DNA of 64,000 bases from Oreocharis arfaki (lineage: Eukaryota > Chordata > Aves > Passeriformes > Paramythiidae): the NCBI GenBank assembly GCA_013398015.1, contig VZRR01011463.1, forward strand, positions 1,058,651 to 1,122,650. The letters run 5' to 3'. Position 1 is the first letter of the stretch. Each line of letters opens with the position of its first letter. The translations under genes and the position numbers were made by a program. A model generated the notes under the pieces. That model saw nothing but the letters and a program-made list of their open reading frames with translations. It was not told the origin of the DNA and did no database searches. Below are positions 45,373-57,300 of this stretch, in pieces.

Positions 45373-48300
45373 GTAAGTTGCTGAACATTCCCAGATTAAG
45401 AAAACTGCATTTGTACTCTCTTAATTTTGCTTTATAATTTTCAAAGAGTTTTTTTACAGATTGCTTGCGTGTTGTACTGGGAGAACTGAAAAATCAGCTT
45501 CTCAATACCTGTTGCATTTCAAAATGAACAGAACTTTTTTTTTTCTTTTTTTCAGAAATCAGCACTTGTCTGTTGGTTTAACTATCAGAAAGCACAATAA
45601 ATTTTCATATGATCATTAAGAGATATGAACTGTTCTCCAATTAGCAAAACTCCCTGTCATAGCTTCAGTGTCTCCATAGTTTCAGTACATGAGCATGCAT
45701 GTATTCATGCTTCAATATACATAAAGTTTGAGTATAGCTGTATTTTTTTATTTCTAAATACATATAGAAAGAGTGTTTTAATGATTATGTACTATTACAT
45801 ATTTAGATGTGGGGTAGATAACGTTAAAATACATTTTTTCTATGCTTATTATTACATGTAGATGTGTATGCTCATATTAATAATGCATCTCATGCAATAC
45901 ATGAATAGCAGGTGTGCTTAATGCTGTAGTAGGGAGGTCTGGGAGAAATGTGCAACACTAACATTACTGTAATCATTTCCAGTGATCTGGAGCATGTAAA
46001 ATGCAGGTTCCAATTATTTACAGAATGTAAGAAAAAGGACGATAGAACCCTTCTCCCTCCCCTGCTACCATGAGGTCCAATTTTTTCAGGAAATCCAGAG
46101 CCAATGAAGTTGGGGGGTTTGCAGCTAGGAGATGAGGAAATGCTCTGTGAGGATTCAAGCAACTCCTCATACTTGGAGTTAGCACTTTTGCCTTAGATTC
46201 CTTGGGCTTCAGAGGCTCTGACTCAGTTCTTGTCATGATTCTACTGATATAATAACAGGTGCTTCCTCTGTGTTTTCTGTCAAGAAATACCATCTCATAA
46301 GCAGAAAACAGAGGTGTGCATATTAAATACTGTCATATTGAGGGGGGAGGGGCTGGGAATTTTGTGTGTAAAAATTGTAAACCTGACTGAAGCTTTATCA
46401 GAGAGCCAAACACACCTAGAGTGCTCCTACCCCGATGTTTCAGTTCAAATGAGAAGCACGCTTCTGAAATTAATCTCCATATTAGCGCCTCTAACTATGC
46501 TTCATGTTGGAAAGCACTCTCAAAGGACATAGACCGGACTCCCTTTAGGCCAACTTAAACCAGAGGGTGTCCCTGTAGGGCGACATCTTCCCTCTCGGCT
46601 GTTGATGGCCCTTTGGTCCATGAGACCAGCCTAGACCTGGTTCTCTGTGAACTCAGGCTGGAATACATGCAGCGTGTGTGCCATATCCTCAGCAACTGTT
46701 GCACTCTACACAGCCCCTCCTCTAGAGCCGTGCTATTTGATAACACGTGCTTCGCTTCCTCCAGCTGATTAGGATGTTCGTTAGTTATGGCTTCTGCATT
46801 ACTGGCTTGCCCAATTAAGAGCTCGTATATAATGGGAGAGTCCTGCTGAGATGAAGGGAATTGCTTGGCTATTGTTTAATGAGTCAAAACCCCACTCTAA
46901 ATGTTAACATGCAAAAGGCTGCAAGGGCTTTTTTTTTCCCAGTGGACATATTTTGCATATTGATGCATATTGCTCTTCCATTAATGAAGAACTAACCTGC
47001 ACTGTATCAAGCCTTTTCTGTTGAAAATTAGCTGCTGTATGGATGGAGGACTCTAGATAAAGCACTGAAACAGATTGGCCAGTAGATCAGCAAGCTCTCC
47101 AAGAAACAGCAGCAGAAGAAATCTTCTGCATAAGAGCTGATGTTACTGTGACATACTCTGAGCAATTCCATATGACACAGAATAAGTGAAAAATGAGATG
47201 CATTGAGGTAATTTTTCAGTTAAAAACCTCTGGATTACAGTGGATTAAGAAAAGGTGAAATTTTGACGTGAAGTGTAAGACTGAAGGATGCTTTGGTGTA
47301 CGGGATTTCCCTTGTCTCTGTCCTCTGTGTGCTGGATGCACAGCTGGTGTTCTGACCAGAAGACCGGACGCGTGATATTCTAGTTCAGTAATTATGTGAG
47401 TTAGAGGGTGCAGTGGAAGCAAGTGGCAGGAAGTTGGAGGCAGGCTTTGAAGGTAATACTGGGGATGAAAGTGGTGAGTGGGAGACATGATTCATACCAC
47501 TGACCTGTGAACAATGACAGCAAGCTGAATCGTGGCTTGGTGACCATTCTTGGCAAGCTGTAATTGATATACCAATTGTAAAATGTTCTTAATCATCTGA
47601 GGCTGTGGTGGCAACCTGCCAGCCATGAGGATTCCCCTGAACTGAGAAGGTGTCTGCTCTTTGTTAGTGAACTCTTACAAGTGATGCTTGCCAGAATGTG
47701 TAGGCTTTTCTAGATCTGTTTGCCACACTGCCACTTCGATGAAGGTCTAGGTTGTCTTCTTCTTGCACTGCTAAATTAGCTCACTCCTTAATTAGTTCCT
47801 TTTATTTCTATGGATATTCGAAGATCAAAGGCCTCCTCATCCTGTGGAAGTATAATGAAATCTAACCCTAAATGTCTCACATAATTTTATCCAGTTATTT
47901 TAAGAGAGATTATTTGAATCCTGACTCGGTATGACAAGAGAGAAGAGGCCTTTCTGAGGGGCTATTAGTCCCAAAAGCACAAGGCTTATAGGAAAGAAAG
48001 TGTCGGAGAAGAGATCACAAGGTCAGAGCAAAAGTAGCCCGATGAATGAATGCACTGATATATTGACAAGTTATGGTAGAATTGGAAGCACTTCTGCAAT
48101 TTTTGACATGCTATCTTGAATTAATAGCTTATTTCGAGATGATATGAGGACTGTGGACTCAGTCACCTTCAATAACTCATCTTTCTTAGACCCCAGTGGA
48201 AACATAGAACCTCCTGCCTCTGAAGAAAAATAGTCTGGCCTACAAAGGAGCTATTATTTCTACAAAGGAAAAACATGTGCATAGTTGGTCCCAAGAGAGC

Positions 48301-51300
48301 TTGGATTTGTAACATATTTGACAATGGAAGCATACACAGGACACCAGAGGATGGGCCTATGCCTGTTGGAATCAGTTGCCTGTGCCCTCCTGAAACACTA
48401 CGTTAACAACAGATTTTTTATTCTCTCGTGGTGTATAGATGCTTTCCCTACTCAAGACTGAAAAAGTTTTCCACATGTTTGTCTGAAGAAACAGACAAAC
48501 TGCTGTCTTAGAGCAGCCCCTTGCATTATCAATTTTAGAGTAGATATTACTGCCTCTTAGTCTTGGGCTACCCTAGGGAAATATATTATCTTCTGGATAC
48601 TGCAAGACTGGAAGTGTACTTCGGTTTCAGGGCTGATTTTAAATACTCACTTTGTAAGTTGGAAAAATGAAGAAACATAGAAATTTTTAAGATACAAAAC
48701 TGTATTGTAAAAAAGTCTTGGAAGAAGGCAAAGCAAAATCCACATTATTGAAGTTTTGCCTACTCATTGGTTCTTCAACTCAGCACATCTCTACCAAGTT
48801 CTGACATTAACTGCTCAGCCCTTGTCACTTCTTCAGGACTAACATGCTGCACATTCCAACAGAGCTACAGCCTGCAACTGAAGGTGACAACTGCAGCTAT
48901 CTAGGTCAGCTCTTTTGGTCAGATGCTTCCTTCCGTGTGTCAAGCTCTACTCTTTTCTTTCCTCTTGTTCACCTCTCTCCTACCACAGAGCACTGCAGAT
49001 GAGGAACATTAAAGCTATTACTTTTTGTTTTTTATCTTTAAATTCCCCTTAATTATCTAAATCCTGTCTTCACTTTGCTCCATAGGCCTTCTGAAGACAC
49101 GACGTTAAAACTTCTTGTCTGTATTCTGAGAAATATGAAATGCCAAAACATTTTTAATTCTCCTTTTTTTCTTTGCAAGTGTTGCATAAGGAGCAGTAAG
49201 AGCCAATGAAAAGTGGAACTCTTTTCTACCCCTGCTGTGACAGGGATAAACCTGATAAGGTGCCCCTGCTTCCCTCTGTAATTCAGAAGAGCTGCTGTCG
49301 AGGTGTGTTTTTCACTTGTTTTCAGTAGCTGTCATGAGTAGATTCATGAGAAGATTCACATTCAGCTGGTCCAGCTGAATGTGGACAAATACCATCTTCA
49401 GCTGTAAAAACTTGGACCAAAATAGGAAGGAGGCAAATATGTTACAAGAAAGGACAGAAATGGCATCACACATCCCATGATGCTTAATCCTGAAGAGGGC
49501 TACAGGGCAGCCTCCCAAGCCAGTGACTAATACTGAAAAACTCATTGTTTTGCTCAGTGCAAAATAGCAGTTATTAATTTTGTAATCTGTTTTAAAAAAC
49601 TGACTACTTTTTAGTATCTAATTTGAAATCTGATTTTAAAGGCAGCTGGATGACAGTAGTTGATGATATCTCATGACCTTCATCTTTGAAAGGCAAGCCA
49701 ATAATAAGTTGAAAGTCTCATGATCCAGGTAGCAGAAGTCCATTTTGTAGTTACTAATTTACACATAGACTTTATTTCATATAGAATTTTTTTTTTCCAT
49801 TCTAGTGAGGAAACACTTGAGATCTGAGTCTAGAAAGGAAAAAAAAAAGATACTGTAGTTCCTGGGGTCCTTTTTGCCCTTTCTCTACAAGATGTCTGCA
49901 ACTGTTTTCTAAATTGTATTTCTATTCTAAATTTGATTCTATTTTCTACTTGATAAATCATATGTTCGCACTTGCTGTCATACCTGTGATATGATCATCT
50001 CTGTGGCGGAAGACACCAGAACTTGTAACCACCTTATCGTATTCATATTGTATTTCTTATCATAGTACGTGAGCATTTCACAACCTCTATACTCTCAAAT
50101 ATTGTGAAGGATCAGCTTCTATTTTAAGCCTCATTTAAAATTAGAGATGAAAGATACTGAACTGTGCATCATCTATTTCATTGTGGCCTGCTGATAGCTG
50201 GAGTGTTTTTTCTAACTATCTTCTGTTCTTTGAACTGGATGCTTTAAACAAATTAGATAAAAGTGATGGGCTGCATTCTTTGTCAGCCAGATGAAATTTC
50301 ATGTTCAACCTTGTCAAAAAGATTATGGTGTTGGCTGAATATGAATATATGGCAGATTGAATTAATCACGAGTCCAACTGAACAGAAACTATATTTGCAT
50401 GAGGTTATTTGAGTGTATGTATCTGCACGTATACTTTATGTGTATAATGCATGTATTTTGGGCCATAATGAAATTCAAGTTCTGTCTCACTGGTTTCTCT
50501 GTGTTCCTGCCAGGCATACTAATGCTTCAACATTCTGCAACCAGAGCCTTTCTCAGGGCTCTCAATAAAGCAGTATATTTGTATGCAAAGTCATTGAGAG
50601 CTGCCAACATCGTGATGACATGATTCATCGTTTTTGCTGATTCTCAAGGCATTTTTTGCATAAAGAAGTCTTTGAGAACTAAGCAGAACCTCATTCTTCC
50701 TTTCAGGGCTGGCTGTCAGGGCACTGCAGACAGCTTTTGTGTTCACTAAGCCGATTTCTTTCACAGGGTAAAGTTCCCACTGGGGGATGTGGTTGCCAGG
50801 ACACGTAAAACAGCTACAACAGGATGCAACTCCATGCTTTCCTTCGGCACTAAAAGTGCAGATGAAGGCAGTGCTAGTTACACCTGATTTGTGACTGACT
50901 TCTCCTAAACCTTCAAAACCAGCTTTTTTTTTTTGTTTTGTTTTGGGGTTTGTGGTTTGATTGGTTGATTGGTTGGTTCGGTTTGGGTTTTTAGGTTGGA
51001 TTTTTTTTTTTTTTTTTGGTACTTTAAACAAAGAAGGGAGGGTTTTAAGCATAGGACCCTCTTCCATTGTTAGTGCCATAAAAGCTAAACCTTCACAGTG
51101 CTGTGGCCTGTTTCACAATAGCACTGTGTCTCCTGACTCTTCTTGCTTACTGCTGGAAGGGCACCCCGAGCTGCCTGTGGCCACTGTGACCCTGCTCTTC
51201 TGTTGGGCAGTTCTTCTTCCATGAGAGCCATTCTTCAGCTGGAGCCATGGCTTGCTTCTCAGTACATGTGCGATTTGCTTCACTATGTGAATTTTGGTGG

Positions 51301-54300
51301 TGATGAACATGGACAGACTGATAGCCCCAAAATCTTCTCTTCAAGTGCAATTACTGGGGAAAGGGTGTAAATTCCTACAGCCTGGCCAATTGATGTTCTC
51401 ATTCTCAGAGAGTCAGTTTTGTACACTCCTATGAAGCTCGAAAATCCACCCTGGAAATAAAGGGTCGTTGTCCTTTCACCTTGGTATGTTGCTCAGTAAC
51501 CTATGCTTGGTTAAAGCATGTCTTCCCAGTCTGACCGTGACTTTAGAATATTCACTGATGTTTTACACGCCTTCAGGGTTTTTCTTGGTAGCTAGTTTCC
51601 TTAGTGATTCACCCTTCCTGTTAAAGTGTGAATTTAATGTCTGAATTCAAATTCCCTGGCTTCAGTTATCAGCTACCAGCACTTGTTAAATTGTTCCTGA
51701 AAAAGATTACAAGGTCTTTTAGAAAATCTGCTACTTTTTCCTCTGTGAAGGTATTAATTTGTGGTGCTCAATCCTTCTTCCAGGCTTCTTTCTGATAATC
51801 TAAGCATTCTGAGCTCTTTAATTTTCTCATAGAAAGGCAATTTTCTTTACTCTCAAATCAGGCTTTCTATCCTTGTTGTATACACTTCTTAATTTTTCAT
51901 GGTCCTTTAACAACCCAGATCTAAGAAATACAAACAGCATGCCAATATAGTCTGACCACTGCCATATAGAGAAGCAAATTTTTTTCCTCACTGTCATTAT
52001 TTTATTCTGTGTTGTGATTTGAATTTTCTTAGTAACGTGCTAAGAGGCGAGCTTTCCTTCCAGTATGAACAAAAATCCTTCTCAGAGAAAGCAGTCTTTA
52101 AGATCCAATCTGTAGGCCAGGCCTATCTTTTTTATTCTTATTTCACATGCTCTTTGTAGTGATTGAATAATAGCTCAGCAGTGCTTCACATTGCTTAATC
52201 AAACAACCTTTCTTTCTAGCAATCCTGTATCTACACTGTTGCCTTTTTCACCTTTTTTCTGATTTCCACAGAGAAATAACATCAGGTTCATTTAGCAAGC
52301 TACTACTGTCCTAAAAGCATATTGGCAAACATAAAATACATCATCAACAGGGTCTCACACCTGCTGTGGTGCTGGTGGCTGGATCAGGTCGTGTCCAGCT
52401 TAGTCAGTCAGTTACTTGATCTAAAAACCAGTGCATCAGGGAGATAGTGTCAAACAGTGTTCGTGTCTAACACTGATAGCAGCTGGACAAGGAGCTAAGG
52501 TCACCAAAGCCCTCCCTTCTGGGCTATCAAAGAGCCCTTTAGCTTCAGTGACTGTGAAGTGTTGGCCAGGCAGTGTTGGCCAGGAGTATCTCGTTTCAGC
52601 AGTGACCTGGAGCCCATGATGTCTGTACCCCATTAACAAGCTTCTAAGCCAGTCAAACCTTCCTAGAGGGGATTTTTAAGTGTTTCTCTTTTAATGCTGT
52701 GGGGAATGGAATGTACAACCCTAGTACATGTGGGAAAATACGCTCCTGAAAGCTGATTGTTTGAAGAAGATTGTGGGTTAGAATGAAAGTACTTTATGGA
52801 ATTACGTTGCTGAAAATGCTTCTGCTTTACCTTCGTAATCTGTTAAGTAGAAATCACTTGCATGTGCTCTGATTACATTTCAAACATTGTCAAATTAGTT
52901 CTTCTGCTCTTCCGAACATGAACCTGTGGGAAAGCTCTGTAAACAGTAAGGAAGCTTTCCCTAGTCTGTACAGACACATTAGGTGGCTGGAAAGCATTGA
53001 CATTCTTTTTGAACAACTTTGATACTTGGACACAGAAGAAACCCGTTTGAACTCTGCTTCTATAGTTTTTTAAACCAGTTAAGGAGACAGGTTCCCAAAC
53101 CCACGGGATATCAGAGATCTGGTTTCTTAGCTCTCCCTAAGTTACTGAGAAAGTTTCTTCCAAAGTCTTTTAAGAGTTAGTTGAATTGCTGTTCCTTGTA
53201 GTTGAGGCCCTTCTTTAAACCAAGAGAATTCTCACGTAACACACACGGAACACTAGTTTTGGTTGTGAATCCACGTCCTTTAGGGACTTAATCAGAAGTG
53301 TCTCTTCAAAACAAAACGTGTTGATACCTTTATTCCTGCATGTGCTGAGTCACATGATAAAACACAGAACAAAAGCCACTGACATCAAATAGAACTTGGG
53401 CAAGAAAAAAGCCTCTCCTTAGAGCAACGTTCACACAGTAATTGAGGAATGAAAGTATACAAGAAATATATCAGCATATGGTACCACCAGATGTCAAGTA
53501 CCTTGGGAAGTTGCTATCAGTGGTTTTTGTTTTCATCAGGAACTAAAATTTATCTCAATTTTGTGAGACAATTATCCATGGTACTGCCAATTTCTCTTCC
53601 CCTTAGTGTAAACTATGCTCTTCAGTGTTAATCTTTTTTTTTTTTTTGAAAAATAGATTCCTTAATTTGGGCCTTGATTAGTAGTCACTTCCTCAAGCCC
53701 TGATAAAACACCATAAATGCATCAAATATCTTTCAATTCCTAAAGGTTCTAGCTTAACCTACCAGTTAAAAGCCTAGTTTCTAATTAATTTGCTTGTTGC
53801 CTTGGTCTGGGCTTATTGCTGTCAGAGTATCATGGGAACTTTAGTGTTTTGTATGTCTGTTTGAGGTTTGACACAACCCAAAATGAGCTCAACGTTGAAC
53901 TCAGTGCTGTGGCAGTCTGTTTGCTGCTTTGCTGTTTTGCAAAGTCTGTTAATTTGTTGGCAAAATTTTTACTGTTGGAAAACGGATAAGGATAGAAGGA
54001 AACAGCTGCAAGCAGCATTTGCATAGCAAATAATAACGCAAATCAAGACAAGTCTGTTCCCTGTGTTTGGGCAATTAGAGACCACATTGCCCAGACACTA
54101 GGGAGAAAGGTAATTTCCCTTGGCAGTCAAAAATCCCCAAAACAAAAACCCAACACCCTCCAAAATCACTGTGAATGTGACAATGATAAATATAAAAAAC
54201 CCCAAATAATTCAGAAACCAGTGCATGAAGGAATACAGCCATCCTCGTCTCATTTTCATCTAAATTTTGTGACAATTTATTATTAGATAAGTGTGTCAAA

Positions 54301-57300
54301 GGTATTCTTTCTCCTTGTTCCTTTCTGCTATTGCTAGCTGAGTTTTCCTGATCTTTTTCAAATACTTATTTCAGATATTGATGAGTGCCTTGAAGGTGGT
54401 TTGGGAACCTGTGGCCAAACCTGTATCAATGTTCCAGGGTCGTTCATCTGCTCCTGTTTGCCCGGCTACTCCTTGGGTATTGACAAGCGGTCTTGCTATG
54501 TGAAGGGTAAGGACATTTTCTTTTTTGATAACTGAAAAAAGGCTTTAGAGATTTAGTTAGCATTACTTTTCAAAGTGAAGAGTGCCTGCTGGTCCCTACT
54601 GGTCTGTGACTGGGTTTCTCTGGTTTGCTGACAAAAAAAATGCCTCTGCCGCGGTGTGGGTAAGTGGCAAGGCCAAAAGCGGGTGCCACAGAAGAGTGAT
54701 AGTGAAGAATGTAAACAATGATGGCAGAAAGATGCCTGAACATACGAAAAAAACAAGTAAATTAAACTATTACCTCCTGTTTGCCTTCTCTGCCAGTTTA
54801 AAACTGTAAACTCTCTTATCCCGTCCTTACTTCCAGGAAGACATGGCAGTATACAAGATTCTGCTACCTTTGCTGCTTTCAGTCTGTTGGCCTTGATGTC
54901 TTTCCAGTATGTTTAGGTTCTAGGGACAGTGCTGTAAAACTAGAAGTGGGAAGCCCCTTATTTTTGGTTTCATCCATTGGCAGTTAAAAAGCATGAGTGC
55001 TACTGCGAGTTATTTCTCTCCCTTCCTCTGCCCCGAGTATATAAATCGATTTTTAAATATGGGAGTTACATTTAAATTTAAAAGTCTTTTGCTTTTCTAA
55101 GACGAAAATATTTACAGTTACAGCCTTTGATTAACCTTCATTTTGTCCTCAACTGATGCTATCCAGGGAAAAGGAATTGAGTTGGATTTTGTTGATTGGC
55201 TTAAGCCTATACTGCATCTAGAGTATGAGGTGGGAGTGCTCTGAAGTTCATCTTTCAGCTCTCCACTTTGACTTCCTGAATGCCTGGCTTTGGTTCCTGT
55301 CTGGGATACACCATAGTTTCCTTCTGATCCAGGACCTCAAGTTTGGTTTTTTTTGACTAGTATTTACCTGTGACTCTTGCTAATGCAGAGATGGGATGTG
55401 ACAAGGCGTGTTTCTGACCCAAGAAGTAGGAGATGTACTTGAGTCCCTATGTCTGTAGCCTTTGGAACCATGAACATAACCAAAAGCATTCTGTAGAGCT
55501 CCCAAATTGCCACCAACACAATTAGTTTAGTCTAGCCCCTAGAATCTCATAATTATCAGCAAAATATAACTCACAAAGACCCAAACTGTATTTTTTGTGG
55601 TCCTGCCTAAAAATGTCTAGTTCCTTTGCAAACTCTTCAGTTCTGAAGTGAAAACAAACATGTTGCTTCCCAGTGATATCTGTGCACAGGTACCTTTCAA
55701 AGAACAATCTTTCCTTCGTACTGGAGTACTTCAACTTTTTAACATGTTATTACTTACATTTATAGTAACCGTAGAAAGGGACTGATAGAGCTACTGTGAT
55801 GGATAAGGAACCTTTATGTCAGGTATAAACCCTTCTGTGGGAGATACACCAGGTTAAATACCCTCACGTTCTAAAGACAGGAAGATCTTTGGTGCAGATA
55901 TGGTTTACCTGATAATTAACTGCCTGATAAAATTGAGTCCCAAATCTGACTGGTGCCTCTGTTTTTTTTGTTAGATTTGTTCAGATCCTGTTCTGTTTAG
56001 AGCCCTCATTCAGAGGCACCTGGTAGGAAACTCAGAGAGTGGAAAGGACAAAACCAAAGTGTATAAATACTCTTGGTCAACTAATTGGCAAAAATGCACG
56101 TGGTAGCTGTCAAATCCCTTAGATAAATCAGCACAGCTACTCATTTACCATTTACATGAAGCAAGTCTTCATTGTTCAAATACGCTCACATGGGGTTGCT
56201 CAGTGCAAGTAGCAGCAGGAAAAGGGAGTAATTGAAGTCCTATAAGCAGCTGCTACAACTGGGTGATAGCTTTAAAAGTTGAGATACAAAACATTCTGTT
56301 AGCATAGAAACTGTGCTGGCCATATTCCCAGTGAACAAGGCAAAATAACATTTTGGGTGCTCATCACCTCGAGAAATCAGAATTCGTCTCATTCCTCTGC
56401 TTTGAAAGAATCAAGCAACCTCGCAACTATGATGAAAGTGGAGCATTTGACTAAATGTTGTAGAAGTGCTTTTTATTGAGTTTAAGGCCTCAGGTTTCAT
56501 GCTAGTAGTGAAGATATTTAGTTAAAAAAAAAGATGTGAACCTGGTCAATAAATTCTGTTTAATTTTCAAAAGTATACGTGTAAGATAACTGGTGGTAGT
56601 GCATCTTCAACGGCAACCATTCCTTATAAATGGAGAGTTGCTTCCTCGTTGCAGAATAATTCAGCAATTGATCACACAGGCTTGAAAGCTGTCATTCTGT
56701 TTGATCTACATCAATAATCGCATTTCAAAGCCGTTTGGTTAGAGCACTACTTGTATGTCAGGATCTGTTGTTTCAGGAAACCATGTTATAAATCCCCACC
56801 ATTACTAACACAATGGGATTTATGTTTTGTTTTGGTTTTTTTTAATGATAAATTAAAGAATAAGCTTGATGCCCGCAAATATGTATATATATAAACAAAT
56901 CAAAATAAAAACAACAAACCCATGTTTATTTTTAAAACAAAAGTCAAAATGTATTGGTTGAGTAAAAACTCCTTTTCTCTATGCACTTGACAGACAGCCA
57001 CAATATTCAAATTGCCTAAATAAAAACCCTCCTGGTTTGGAAATGTAGTTAAGGTTCCTTGGGCAATACTCTAACAATAAGGAGGACTTGATAAAACTGG
57101 AGCAGCCCCAATCATTGTGCCCTTCTTAAGTGTACTTCCATACTTATCACTTGGTTTTAAGGCTGCATCAAGGCTATTGGGACCATCCTAGCCGCTCATC
57201 ACTTTCAGCCTTAATTGGTTTTCTAGAGTTTGGGGCATAATTGGAGCACCTTTTGTTTTAACACATTTTATGTTCAGTTACTGTTATACTCTTACCCTTT

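Larger units (their letters stand above)
45373..54374 (+). other. EGF: EGF intron 1
   Basis: A 9.0-kb GT-AG intron with acceptor CTTATTTCAG. Inside are a block at 46764-47010 with homeodomain/POU-like sites, a 27-bp palindrome at 49357-49383, a T/G-rich tract at 50924-51020, an old CR1 fragment at about 51770-52160 and an A/C-rich tract at 54128-54202. No exon is supported. Confidence 0.85.

Noticed and set aside
48477..48500. 9-bp inverted repeat GTTTGTCTG/CAGACAAAC
   Set aside because: Arms of this length with a six-base loop are expected by chance several times in 64 kb.
50591..51079. 162-codon minus-strand reading frame, the longest of the non-gene frames
   Set aside because: Its Lys/Asn/Gln/Thr-rich core is a translation of the T/G-rich simple repeat; no homology or splice support.
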